Below, in pieces: positions 41,501 through 56,500 of a DNA stretch of 64,000 bases. The notes below the pieces were generated by a model. It did no database searches. It saw only the letters and a list, made by a program, of their open reading frames with translations, and was not told the DNA's origin. The stretch is from Echinometra lucunter. Taxonomy: Eukaryota; Echinodermata; Echinoidea; Camarodonta; Echinometridae. Position 1 is the stretch's first letter. The number at the start of each line of letters is the position of its first letter. The stretch covers positions 25,586,766-25,650,765 of the forward strand of contig CM057152.1 in NCBI GenBank assembly GCA_029962745.1, read 5' to 3'. The position numbers and the translations under genes were made by a program.

Positions 41501-44500
41501 CATATACCTTTTAAGTCACTAGCTCATTTTATGTTCAGTGCTATGGAAGTTTTGTATTTGCATGTAGCAATGGAAAGAGGATTTATAAAAACAATTTGCA
41601 AAACTCAAAATAAACTTTTAAAACTACATTTAAATCTTAAGATGTAGGTACTTACATGTAAGTTACAATCAATTACAGTTGTAAGTTGTGTCTGATTTAA
41701 AATACAATACTTCTTTTGTAATACATATGTTGTAATATCAGCAGTTTTGCTGGTTTTATCCTTTAAGTCAAACTTAGTTGTTGTTTTTTCCTACTTCATG
41801 TATCAAACAGATTTTTCGAGAACATGTGAATAAGAATTGTAGATAAATATAAAAAATCACAGTAACATAATGTAGTGTAGTACCCCTTTGACTAAGCTGT
41901 CTCTTATATTGGTCTCCAACACTGACAGTTTTGCATCTCTATCTGTAGCAATGGATGAGCTTAATACCAATTTGTAAAACTGTCACAAAGCTGTTGAGTG
42001 CACATTTAGATACAATTTTCACTGAGGAGTGTCTGGAGATTTTCCTCTGGGATTTTTTTTTAATACTGAGTGGAAATTCACAGAGGGGAATATTCTCTAC
42101 TCACTGGGAATTCCCTATGGAAGTTTCCTTCATGGCCCTACATGTATGTATGATGGAATTAAGTTCATATACATTATTCCTCACATTGATTTTTATTTGC
42201 CCATTTTGACTAGATTTAATTACAAATCATTATGGTTAAGAAAAATATTAGGAGTGAAATGTATGATAACATTAAAATTGATGTCATTGTAGGGTGAGGT
42301 CTTTTGTTAATTAAACTTTTTTTGAATGAACTTTGAACAAATCAAAAAAATCTGATTTAAATTTTAAAAATCAGATTTTTTCTATTTTAAAAAAAAAATC
42401 AAAAAAATCGCCAACCCTGGAATCAGTCCAGTCCAGTTTGGGGCTCTGGTACAATTCCGGTTCAGTTCAGGTCAAAAGGTGAAATTTCTGAGACCTGAAA
42501 ATATTCCCAGATTTCATTCTGTTTTAGCGCCGGTCTAATTAGTATTAATTCAAACTAAGAATTGTAAGATAAGAGGGGAAAAACATTTAATTTTTATGTT
42601 CCGCTTGCATGGAACTTACAATGTGTATTCATTATTCATCCTTTTCAAATATTTTTCACGATCATCATGATAAAATAATACTGACAATTTGTGTGATGTA
42701 TCTATATTAAAAAAAAAAAAATCCACAAAATCCACAGAATAATTATATATCACTAACTGGTATAAAGAATAAATAAGAATTATGCTAGCTGAATCAACTC
42801 TGACAATTATAAATGAAAGCAGCGAACTTGCAAAATGCATTTATATGCACTATAACGCGTACGTGGGGGAAAACTACTAGAGGCTGATGCACTATTTCAC
42901 AGCGTGCGTGTGTGCTCACCCTGCAGCTCGCAGATTCATCATTCCCCACAAATCCACCAACTCGATCTGTGTCCGTGCGTGAGACAGTTGTCCATACAGC
43001 TACTGTGTAAGCGGACACATATGTCGCAAATACGCAAGGATTTATCTCCAATGATCATACACATTGAGCAGTAAGCGTGGAAATACTTTGCACTTTTAAT
43101 GCGATCTCTATTCCCCATGTGGATTTACTCGACGACTCGATGATTTATCTGGTTCATTAGAATATTGTGGGAAAACTGGGGATAGGGTGGAAGGAAGGCG
43201 AGTAGAGCACGATCGTACATGATTACCTTTTATATCTGAGGTAGAAGGTTTTAACTTTGCTGAGTTCGATTTTTTTCATAAGAATATTGAATCTTACAGT
43301 TAATTTATTCAACAATTCAGAAATGTGACATCTGAAATTAGGTTTCTTGTGTTTTATGGCTTAAAGCTACACTGCTAAAATAAAATTTCATGGAGGCGAT
43401 TTTTATTGTTAGTCAAGGGAAAATCGTCACCATTAATTTTCCGACTAAAGTTCGATCGCGAATCGCTTCCACATATTTTGAGCGCTGTCTCTTTTCTACC
43501 TCTTGACCGAAGACCAAGAGCACTTGTTCAGGACCACTCACACTAGTGCTTGGTTATACTAACCTCACACAGCAGACATGCTGCAGCATACAAATTGCTG
43601 ACAATAGGAAAGTAGTGTTCTACCAATGAATATTGGGGGACAGAGGAGCAAGAGCTGTGTCACCAGTGATCACAAAAAAAAAATATATTTTTCAAATTTC
43701 ATTGGATCAAGATGATTTACATGCAGTTGCAGGAATGGAATGGAAATAGAATATTTTATTATCCTAGTTGTATAAAGCAAATATTTAATATGAATTTGTT
43801 GATTATTTTAGTGATTACAATCTTCGACTATAGAGGGCAGCACGTCACAAAAATTTGCACAGCTCAGCTTATTAATGTAGCCCTGTGTGGTTCACGACAT
43901 AGGTACTTGCTTTGTAGTCACAGCTCTAAGTAGAAACAAACAACCACCTTCAACAACATACAAACTATTCCATGGAGAAACAATTGCAGTTCCAAAAATG
44001 TTTCAGATTCTGAAATATTTGAGACTAAACCTTACTTACTCTTGTTCTGGCATACTGGAGAAGTCTCGCTGTGTCTTCAAAGACGGGCATGGCTGCCTTA
44101 GAGCAGATATCAACCACAAAATCCACATCAGCAATATTCTCTAGACAGACAATCATGTCCTCACACAGCTTCTTCTCTTCACATTCCTCTTCAACACACC
44201 TCTCTGGAAGGACCCTAGGACTCCAGGAAGAGGCTGCATCTAACAGTGCAGTGGCTTTACTTTTGTACACAAGCTGCAAAATCATAATAAATGAATATAC
44301 AGTAAATCACTGGATCAAAAATACCTGATCCAAGTTTGGTTAATAACCCTAAAAACATCAGGGGGGCGCATTATGGCCCCCCCCCCCTCGTCAATTTTTT
44401 GACGGTACTTCGCAACTACTCAACAATTTGACCTGAGATTGCATGAGTTTTTTCTCTGATCCTTCCTGCATGTTTTGAGACCAAATTCATGACGCCCAGG

Positions 44501-47500
44501 TATGCGGTTCTGAAATTATGCATAATATATACATGCACATTGGACCCGAATTGTGATGTCAAAGGATGTCATAAAAGACATTTGTACCAAAAATCATCAT
44601 TGCTAAAGCTCCATTCAGTGGAAAATAGACAAAGCTATGATTTCTATCATAAATAAGCATAAATTAATTCATTAAAAAAAAAAAAAAAAAAATCTTTAGA
44701 GAAATTAAGCCTTACAGCCTTGTCAATTACATCATTCCCTACCCCCATGCAAATTTTCATGGCGATCAGGAGATCCACGGCCAAGAATGTAGGGGGGGCC
44801 ATAATGGGCCCTTTGCTGGGCAAACATATAACAAAGGAATGTTCATTGAGTTGTATCCAACCGAATGGAGTTTGTTTATCAATGTGTATGGTTGACTCTG
44901 CTCATGTGTTTATGCATATTGGCAGAAAAGTGTCGGTTAGCGTAGAGTGCTGGTGATGGTTTCAAGTATGGAAGACTGCATCAAGAAAATCAATATAAAT
45001 GGCAAATCAGTTAAAAAAAAAAAATTTAAAAAAACTTGCATCATGATGTCATTTGAAGTAAGTTTTCAAACCAGTGAGCAATAAATGTATGCAAAATGAC
45101 ACTTGGCACAAATCAGCAATCAACATTACTAATCCCTAATTGAAGTAGGGATACAGAGAAAATGCTTACCTCTATGTCAAGATTGAAAAGCTTGGCAAAC
45201 TTTTCTGCTTCATCAAACTCTTTCTTGTGGAGGAGACGATGGAAGCGAGTCTCAGGTAATGCCTCCATTAGACATCGTACCATCAACATGCTCACCAGGT
45301 TGGACCCATCTTCATCTTCATTGCGCCCTTCTACAAGGAAAATGGAGTCCTGTTTTAAGGAGAGCCCAGGAAAGTAATTATGTGTTTGTAACAAGAATCT
45401 GAAAGTGAATAATTAGAGAGAGAAAGACAGGTAGAGCCTGGCAGTGACATGAGGCAGTGTGTGCACAGAGGGTCCAAAGGACCTCAGCCTCCAGGAACAA
45501 TATTCAATTCAGTTCAGTACAATGGATAAGGATATAGTTTACATAGCATTTTACTGGCTAAGTAAAATGGGTTAAATCGTATTCCAATCACATTTAGGCA
45601 TTTTCTTTTAGTAAGCTGACTTTAAGGCAAATACTTACTGATAACCATCGCGACGTCATGAACTCCAACCGATACAATGCGCAATAAAGATGTCGCATTT
45701 GTAAGCGCAATTTAAAATTTCCTTGTGTACAGTAACCTCATAAGGCACCTTATCAAAAGTCAGAGCCAATTTGGAACACAGCCTTTAGCGTCTTTCCTGC
45801 TCAGCGTCTATTCCCTTCCGATCCTCTCATTTCTCCATGGACAAAACAATGGGGGATCGGGAAAGCAGATGTAATAGAACGGTCAAGGAGAAGACGATCA
45901 AAGATGAAATATGAAAACTATTTACCTGCCCAATCAGGGTTTCCAAACAAGTGCTGTAAGTCTGCTAGGGGGCTATCTTAGACATAAGGTAAAAGACATA
46001 GCTGAAAGATTTATTTTGATTATTTTATTATCAAAGTTGGCTAAGTATTTTCCTTGTGCTGAAAACTGAGTAAAATACTGACAATTGTGATTTAAGTACT
46101 AATTTGAAATATACTTGCCAGATGGAATAACAAATACTTGACATATTCTATACATACGATCCACATTTCTTTTCTCTATCACCAATGAAAAGAGCATGAA
46201 ATAAAGAGTGCTTATTAAAATTTGTACTTCACTAAATTTCGATATATATGTCCCACCACACAAAATGACAGAAAAACTTGCCTGGTTATCAGGTGTTTTT
46301 GCAAGAACCGAGACAGGGCCAACAGACAATGTGTAGGTGCATTTCATGCTTGGAAGATCATAGACTTTCAGGTAACTTTCATTCTTGTCTGGGACTGTCA
46401 ACATTACCAGCCAGAATTGGGGTCTTGCCTCACTATGCAACAAATGCAAAAGTATTGAAAAGTTCTATCTTTTACATAAAAGGATGGTGCATATTGAATG
46501 TAATGAAATACATAAATATCATTTCCTCTCTCTACATTTTTTTTTCTCAGTTATGAAGTAGAAATTGAATTATGAAGATCATAAAATACAGTGAAAATGT
46601 AGTGCTGTTGTTTCATACAGATGTAAATGGTCCATGTATATTTGGATATTATTTGGATATTATCATAAACAATCTTATATCACCCTTGCAGTAATTGACA
46701 TAATGTATGTGCCAAACAGACAAGGTATTTTCAATCACACACTGCCGTGCCCAGATGTATTCAAAATTACATGCATTATGTTTGCATTCAGGCATACTAA
46801 ATGAAAAAAAATCAAAAATCAAAAATCAAATGCAACTCCTGAATATTAATCTAAATATACCCAATAATTTGTTTGTAAATTTAATACTGATAACAGAGTA
46901 GTACTATCACACCTGCTGTTGTTGTTCTCAGTAACGAAGAAATCTCTAACTTTCAGAGGCCATGAAGACAGAAGTATGAGAGAAGTATTCCAACAACACA
47001 GCTTGTGCTGCAATAGATTAACAATATACAGATTAACATTATCATTATCATAATTGTATTTTTACAGTGCACATCACATCATGATGTCATGCCCCTATGC
47101 ACTTTAAGTCTAAATATTATTACCCTTGATTTAGAGTTTCAGCAGCCATTATCAGCACACAGTGCATTCAAAGGAAAATCCCACCAGATGTCCATTTAAC
47201 ACTTAATTCAGGAGAGATAACTGTTAATAATATGAACATTTCAAGGCACATGTTTAAGGCCAAGATTAAACTAGATGAATCCTCGACCGCGTGCGGTCGA
47301 AATTTATGCCTCTGCAATTGCCAGATCGGAAATATATGGCACATTTATGTTGATTTTTTTTATTTTCATGTATAAAATGACATCTTTGACCTTGTGACCC
47401 CCATATCTAATAACGCAATTATGAGACTTCCATTTGCATACATGAGCCAAGTTTGGAGATGAACCGTCACAGAGTTGTTAAGTTATCGCAAGAACAAGCA

Positions 47501-50500
47501 ATTTTCACGTATATAATGACCTCTATGACCTTTGACCTTTAACCTTGAGACCCAAAAATCTCTTCACATCATTGTCCCTCCCATATGCATACATGTGCCA
47601 AGTATGAACCCAATCTGTCAAATGGTTCTTGAGATATCACAAGAATGAGCCATTTTCATATGTATTACCTCTATGACCTTGACCTCTGACCTTGAGACTC
47701 CGAAATCTAATCAGATCATTGTCCCTCCCATATGCATACACGAGCCACGTTTGAAGTTGATCTGTCAAACGGTTCTTAAGTTACCGCGAGAACGAAAACG
47801 GGACGAACGGCCGGACAACCCGAAAACATAATGTCTCCGGCAACCACCTACGGTGGGCGGAGGCATAAAAATCTCAAACTTTTGGATGAGAGTGAATAGA
47901 CCAATGTAATCTCATGTCAATATTATATCATGTAGACATGAAGATAATAGGAGGAAAAGCCAAGCTCATATAAGAATCTGACTTTCTTTCCAATGGTGAG
48001 TGTCATACTAATTCTAATAATGTTGCCGAAAATTGCTTGTACAATGAAGCCTCATGTTCCACAGTCATGCTAATCACAAATTACTTGTCATAATAATGAT
48101 ATAGATATGAGCCCTATTCAACAAATATTGTAGCAAAACTTTGTCAAATGACAAAAGAAGGAATGGGAAAAAAAGAAAGGAAGGATAGAAGGAATATGAA
48201 ATAGGGCAAGCAGGGACGCGTTTCTCTAAACCATCATAACTACAAGATCAGTAACATCTTGACACTGTCGCTCAACTTGTCCTGTGTTTCACAAATCCAG
48301 TGACAACGTCCCCAAAATGAAAGCCTGTCATATCTTTTTAGTCAGCCATCACAAGACAGGATTTTGTCAGGCTATGTGCAGCGAAAGAATAAAGAAATTA
48401 TTTTATTGAATTCCAAGCACTGATTTCTTTGAACAGTTATCACTGATGTTGATACAAAAGTACTACAAATATATTGGGGTAATAATGTTGGAGCGCCATG
48501 AGCATCAGACATGACGGACCTGAGCGCTATACAAGAAGCCACCATTATTATTATTATTTTTATCATTATTACATCTTCTTATGTTTTAACCTCCAACAAG
48601 TAAATGAGATAAATATTGATTTCCCTTACATCTGCTTACCATAGAAGACAGAGCTGTCTGTAATTTACAGATCAATATGAATGAAAATTCAACATGTACA
48701 TATTTCCTCTACATTTTCCTTTTTACAAGTATAATGTTTATTGAAACCATATAATATATATCTGAATAAATTCATGTCAAAATTCAGGTCACGAAATATC
48801 CAAATGAGGTATTTTTTAAAGGGAAAGAAGAAAATTTAGGTTACGACTGTCATGGAGTTGGTTTGATGAAACGCCGCCCCCCCCCCCCCCCCCCCCCCCC
48901 GATGGAAAGTGAGAATGAGAGAGAAAAAGAAAGGGTGAAAACATAACGACACAGATAACATGTACTCTTATAAGCCAATATTTTCGCATACAGATATTTT
49001 CGCGAATCACAGGCTCACAGACATATTCGGAAGTCGCGAAGCACAAGAGCAGTAGCTTGCATTAACTTATTTGTACATGAAAGAGCCATATCGGCAGATC
49101 TGGAGGATTTGTTTTTCGATTTTTTTTTTTTTTTTTTTGCCAATACCATCACACTCTTTGCTTACGATAAACGAAAAAAGCCATCACAAAACCCCGATTT
49201 CTAGATTTCTGGCGCATTTTCCGCGAATCTCTTTTTTACAGACCCCGCATGCTTTGGAAAAATGGCATCAATTCTGCATTTTTTGTAGCAGAATTTGACT
49301 TTTTATAAACGTTTTGGAGGTGACTACGGAACTAACTTGTGGTGAGTGACAATTTACCTGTGTGTTGTGATAATGATGATGCTACACACACGCACGGAGG
49401 AACTACGACTGCTGCACTTTCCGCATAGAGTGAGGCAATAGCAACAATGTGCAAATGATGAAGGCTCGGAAAAAAAATGTGCGGATATTTTCGCGCATTG
49501 TTAAATTCGCGATAGGTGAGTGATACGCAAAATTCACAAACATAAAACCATCGTTTTAGTATTACCTCTTTATCTACAGTAAAGATGTACTTCCCTCTGA
49601 CAGCACATTTTATGAGTTGTTCTCCGGCTAAGTGGGAATAGATATTTAGAAAAAAGACACTTAGTTGCTTTCACACATGATGCGACAGTGTGGTAACATG
49701 CTGTGTCACCACACTTTTTTGTGTACAAGCCTATGTGGTATAGGGCGACAAAAAAATGTCGCCGAGGCAGGACACACTTTTGTTTGCTGCCTAGATACCA
49801 AAAAAATGTGCACCAATCAAATTTCTAAAAAGTTAGCATAAAAATTGTTGCCATGAGATTGCTTTGACAATATGCTCTCTTATTGAGAGTTGACGCGTTA
49901 ATGTGCGTTCATTAGCATATGTGGTGACACAAAGTCCCATCATGTGTGAAGACAAAACAGTGTGGTGCCACAGTGTGGTACCGCAATGTTGCATCATGTG
50001 TGAAAGCACCTTTATCCTTAGGAAGAAAAATCTAATCTAATGTTGAAATAAAAGCACAATGAGCAACTCATCAGGGCTCTCTACGTAAATAAAACATTTA
50101 TCACTTAATCCACCAAGTTCAAACATATCGGAGAGGGAAAAAAGGAAAAGTACAGAAAGTAATTTGTGTAATACCTATGTTTGACTAGACTATAACCTGT
50201 GACAATGTTTAATTCTTGCCCATGCATTTTCATTACTGTACTGTGGGGGGGGGGGGGTATGTGGAGGGGATAAAATATGACTCATATAGTAATGATGGTA
50301 CAAAAGTGCAAAATGGAATGTACGGAATGACCAAAAAAGTGCTATAATTTTTGCCCAAATCAAACAAGGATGAACTTGTTTTCATATCTTAGTTTGACTT
50401 TGGCTGCAAAATCCATAAAAACAAACAGGGTATATAAAGAGGTTTCATAGAGGTTTGTAATAACAACCCCCCCCCCCCCCCCATCCTAACTTTAAAAGAT

Positions 50501-53500
50501 AGGTACAAAAAAAAATATTATTCACCTGTGAACATATTTGGCTTCAGTCTTCTGCGAACTGTAATCTCCTTTCCGCATTTCCAAATGGCCAACACATGTT
50601 CACCTCCACCCTGAATAGACAACAACAACACACATATCATTACAAAAGCATGGAAGAGTCATAAATGTTTACAATCCTTTTCAACTTCAGGAACTAATAT
50701 CATCCTTTAGATTTTAGATATAAAAGAAAAAAGAAAACAAAAAGGGAAGAGTCTTGTCAAAATACTGTCAAGCTTTCTGTAATAGTGGCCAATGTTTGAA
50801 TATTGCCTTGGCTATTAAGTACATTTCCAGCCTGTTGGCTTTTCTTTTCTTCCAATATTTATACTGCTGTCTTTCTAGAAGTACCAGTAAAGAGAAGAGG
50901 GGGAGTAGTCTGAAATAATGATAAATCTGATGTTGATAGTTAGCTTCAGGCCTTCAGCCAGGAGGCATTTTGAGGAGGGGGACAAGCATGGAGCTCAGTG
51001 TGAATTTGGGCTTAAGTGCCAATGCGCATCTGGTATTGAACGCGTAATCTCATTGATAGACTCTTCAATAGCGCGCGTCCCCTGACCATGATTCTGACAG
51101 ATGCGCTGATGCGTAATACAAAGCTCGCATGTAGGAATTTAAGTGTGACTTTAGTCAAACATAAATCTTTGTGAAACACTCCCAGAATATATTTTTTCTA
51201 TGTCCTATAAAAGAAAGAAGTTAACCAACTCTGGAATATTTAACTATATAATACCTAGCAATGGTATTTCCTACCATAAAAAAAGAGAAAGGTCTCACAT
51301 TCAGTATATGTAAGAACCCAGTACTTAACAAATACCTGGAGAAAAATTCTCCAGCAAGTCACTCTGAAAATTCATTTCAATTATAAAATTATTCAACTAA
51401 GCATACCAATTACATACAATAAAGCCCCCCTTACATAAGATACTGGAAACTGCAAAAGCAAATCCCACACAACAAAATCAAATTATTTTTGGGGTAGAGG
51501 AATAGTACATGGAGGTAAAGAAAAAAAAAGACTGCAAGCAAAAATGGTCTTAAGAGTAATACATGTATCTGTGTGTTACAAGATACAACAAGCACATCAA
51601 TGAAGTGGCATCATCTGGCATCGAGATAAAGTAATTCACGCAATTTTCAATTTTCAACGAACTGACACTGAAATGAATAAGTAAGATATGTATCACATAC
51701 ATATTAGGAAGTCCCCATTACAGATCGGGTTAAATGTCATGTTAAAATGAAACACTACCTGTATCAGAGATATATGTAAGTACTTTTGTGCAAATAAACA
51801 ATTGCAAGCATTATTTTGTGATTCTGAATAAATTAGCATAAATTAGCATAAATATTTGAGACAAAATTTCAAAATTCCATGCAGAAATTCTGTGTACCTC
51901 GTGAAGCTCTACTAGATGAAACCAAAAAAAAAAAAAAAATCAAAATCGATCGACAAGTGAAGAAGCATTTTTTAATGATTTTTTTAATAAATTTGCATAA
52001 ATTAGCTTATTCAATGAATTTCAACATTTTGTGTACAAGTATCGAATCTCCCACCTAGTGATATTGTTTAAAGCAAACAAAATTGAAAATCGGACGAGAA
52101 ATGACAAAGAAGAAGCATTCTGAAATTGTGGACGGATGCCAGACGCTGGACGCCGGACACGGGACGATGGACACCACACCACAGCGTAAGCTCATATGGC
52201 CCATTCAGGCCGGATGAGCTAAAAATGTGAAGGGCACTATGCCCATCTTATGTTGCATTCCCATAAGATTTTTTTTTTTCCCTTACTGATAAAAGTCAGA
52301 TGGGCTTTATAACTTGTCACATTTCTAAAGGTAATTTCACTTACTGCAGTCACAAGATGATTCTGTCCACCCACAACAATGGTTGCCAGATCTGCCACAC
52401 CTTCTTTGTGAACATCTGACAAGTCTGCTTTGTCCAAAGCAATCTGACCTTGCAGCTTCACAAAAAAAATGATAGAGATATCTGTACTGGTCACAAGTGT
52501 CAGACAATGGGACTAGTTGTTGGTGTTGAAGTTGGTAATATACACATTTCTTTCATTTATTTGATAGGACATAATTATTTCAAACATTCATTACTCTTCA
52601 CTAAGTTTGAACAAAGTATAAGCAAAACGAAAAAGTAAATGAAAGACAATCATATAATATTTCAAAGTTACAGTAATTTACAAAGTGTAAAAGTCCACAG
52701 GCATACATGTACAGTGAGTGTGATGTTTACATAGTACACAGTGGTATGCATTTTTCTATAATTGGGCAGAGTGTAACTAGTCTATGTGCAAAAAAAAACC
52801 CTGACATTTGGTGCAAATTAATCCTAATAGGGAAAAGGGTATTATTATCACTATTATTATTATTATTTGATTTGGCATCATCTGTACCTGGGAGGTGAAA
52901 AGTGAACTGAATCACTGTAACCCTCAGGTCTCTCCTCCTGATATCACTGATTGGGGGTGTGCAGGTGGACCACAAACACCGGGGTTTCCCCCTTCTCTTA
53001 TACGAACAGTGCAGTGGGATCTTTAACGTGCAAAGGTGGTGACTCTACTTTACATGGGACCTCCATTTAACGTCCTATCCAAGGGAATCCATCCCCTGGA
53101 TATTTTTTCACAGATTTGGTTTTCCAAACTTTTGATGAAAATTCATAAAACTGCAACTTGCCAACTATACTTCTCAGCAGTGAACAAAAAAAAAATCAAT
53201 GCTATGTGTTTACAACATAAAATGGAAATTCTCTAAATGTATTGTACACAATACAAAATGGTCAATATGTGCATATACAAATAACCAGTTAGTGATAATT
53301 TCAAAATGATTGGAGATAGATATTGCACTTTATGGGATAATCAGAAAGGATGCTTTGTTCATATGCCAAGTTTCAGAATCAATAAAGTGTTCAGTTCTTC
53401 CTCCAGGAGTCCAAAGCTGGGAGATACAGAAGTACAAATTTTATGCATGATATGCTCATGGGGATTTTTAAAAAAGTTGCAGGTTGATGTTTTATTTCTA

Positions 53501-56500
53501 ACTCTAATTACATAATGAACTCCAACCCTAGGACTGAATACAGAGTTTCACCTCATTTACCCTAAATTTCACTTCAAAATTTGAATATAACTGAAATCCA
53601 ATTACTTTAGCACCCTATACAAAACAAATTGAGGACCAATTTTTGGCAGAGTTTACATGTATGTCAAATCATTGTTATTTAATGCAGCTAGGTTTGCATA
53701 GAACTTAATACTCAGAATTACCTTCAGTGCAGGTATGTACAGGTGCATGCTTATCAAAGTGTGTTGACTAGTCTATGTCACATCATCGTTATTTAATGCA
53801 ACTAGGTTTGAATAGAACTTAATATTCAGAATTACCTTCTGTGCAGGTATGTACAGGTGCATGCTTATCAGTTGACTACCATGTTTATCATGTTGACTAG
53901 TCTACTCACAAGTCACATTTCAGCATTTAAACTTCTATCCCTGTCAAAAGTAATATTTGAAGCTGATATTTTGAATGTAGTATACCAGCATGCAACTCCA
54001 AACTGAGTCTAAAAAATAATTTCTTGGTGAATGGGTTCCCTTTAGGCATGGTCAGAATGGACAAAGGAAATGATTTAAGCTATAAATCACTTTCCTACAT
54101 TCTTGAACATGTTTTCTAAATTTTTGAATATTACTACTCAACATTTGCTGTTATACAGGTCTTGTCCATAGATACATTTAGCTTGTGGCATGCATTTCTA
54201 CACCCTGTAACATATCTCATTCTTTGCCCATACCCTTCCCCATATAATGACATAGTACTATGAGCCACAGAATGTGACCAAATATTTATATTCAAGTTAC
54301 CTCTTTGGCAGATACTGCATCTCCACTCTGAATCACTGTAATGAGAAAAAAGCATTCTGTAAAAAATTAATACACAACGATCAAACAAGAGCCCACTTTT
54401 ACAAATGAAATATACATCAAATGTGTGTGCAACAAGGATTACATTATACTCATTTTGCAAATTATAGCAGCTGCCCAAATTTAAAAAAAAAAAACTTTCT
54501 TTTTTTAAGAGTGAAATCCATTTCATTGAGAACAATTACAAAGAGGAATATTTTAATCACTATTCAATGCTTGATTATGATGTTAAAGAATAGTGGGAGA
54601 AAAATCAGGCGCACCTTCATGAAGCTTCCTCAGATCTACTTTCCACAGCCTGAAAAGCATGCCTTGTGACGCTAACAGCAGAATAACATGTTTACCTGCA
54701 GACATGAAAGGTTTAAACAAAATCATTTATTCTTAAACCAGAGTGCTACAAAAATTATGCTGCCATCGCCAATAGGGTAAGTGGATCTTGACATTACTTG
54801 CCAAGGCTTCAAGTTTAGCCTTTTCTGGAAATCAATACATGCATTCATCATGCTACAAAATATGTTGCAACCACTTGGCCACTTGCAAGAAAATCATGGA
54901 TATCTTTTATACATTTCCCAATTCAATGTATGAGCCACATGTTCAGTTAATGTATGCAGGTGGTCTCTGTGCAGATTTACACTTTTTTGTTCATAGAAGT
55001 CTTTAGATACATTTAATTACTGAGTGCTTTGAAATTGCCAAGCAAGTTGCCCTATTGGGCAAGTAGTACCCAAATTCATCACATGCCCATCTCAAAATTT
55101 GGATGCGCTGGGAAATGTTCTGTAGCACTGTGCTTATACTTCCTTAAACTCTGTAAATCTTCCTTTCAGGAAATGAAAGAAGAAGAGCTTTTGATGTCGA
55201 GTTGGTAGCCAAGTTAACTGGAATGCTGCATCTATCATGGGGTGGTGGTGGTGGTGGAAGAGTTGAGGTGGTGGGCAGGTTTGGCCGATAAATATTGGGA
55301 CAGGAAATACTGGGGAGTAAATTTTTACAAAATCATGAAATAGAGGGTACTTGGAAATACTGGAAAATACTAAAAAAATAATGAAGTTTCACATTAGCAA
55401 ATCGCCTTAAAGTGTTCACATTATTGAGAAAGAGGCAAGATCAAACTCCGAGGGGAAAACAAATAGTAGAGGATCATACAGCTCCTTTACATACTGCATG
55501 AATATTTTATGGGTTTCGAGTTGTGAAAAACAGCCAGTAAATACTTGGAGATATCTAATAAAGAATATTTCTCACTAATAAAAAAATCATTGTACAAAGC
55601 AGTATGTATTCTTGAAGAAAAGGCAAGTTTAAATACCTAGATCAATGAAACAAAGACTGTTTCAATATAAGGGATCATATCAGTGCTCCAAATGAATGGA
55701 TATGTTATGGATTTTGTTTGTGTTAAAGCAATTCATGTAGCTGGCAAATGCTGGGAAATACTCAAAAACAAATGATTTCATCAGGAAATTGGAACGCAAT
55801 ATATATTATAGTGCTGTAGTTAAACGTTTTTCCATCAGGTAAACGACCGCCCATGCCACTAACCGTTTCAATTAGACAGTTTTGGATAAACAGAGATTTA
55901 CGTCAGCCAGGGATTACACACTGTTTGTGTAGCCACATGTAATATTTCAAGTTTTTCTGACTTAATTGTCATCATAAATCAACTCCAAGACTTACGATGT
56001 TCTGTCTTTACTAGTGATCTTTCTTCACACAAAGTTCTTAAACTACGTCAGCTAACCATTGATAAGCTCACCGGAAAATTGGTCCCTCACATCACTCGTA
56101 TGTCACGGCGCGGGCGGGTGATGCAGCACCTCCGTAGTGTATTTCGCAAGCGATACACTCGGATGTATTTAACGCGCACTTGATTTGTTTGTTATCAAAT
56201 TAAAGTGTGCTGCCACGGCAAATTATAAACATTCATTCGAAATGTGGAAAAAAAGCAAACAAGTAGCGTCGCATCCGCTGTGCGCGCCCTACACGTACTG
56301 GCTCGCGATCACCTGCCAACACAAAAATATGTATGTTACACAAAAATATGTATGTTCCGCAAAAGCACCATGAGCAGAGCTTTTGAAGCCAATTTGCAGA
56401 TCGTGAATCGCCCATAGAGATCGCCTCATTGATCGTCCATATGTCCTATCGGTACAAAAACTTTCGATGTGCAGCAAAAGTACAAACTCTTCAAATTGAG

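Noticed and set aside
42800..43250. CpG-richer patch as a promoter or first exon of another gene
   Set aside because: No open frame with family resemblance, no splice-linked exons on the plus strand.
45350..45398. Upstream acceptor making exon 10 longer (FLLQTHNYFPG...)
   Set aside because: Open frame, but it enters in phase 2 while exon 9 ends in phase 0. The cttaaaacag acceptor restores the conserved junction.
54134..54535. 133-codon minus-strand frame overlapping exon 4
   Set aside because: It uses a different frame from the exon and shows no family pattern.
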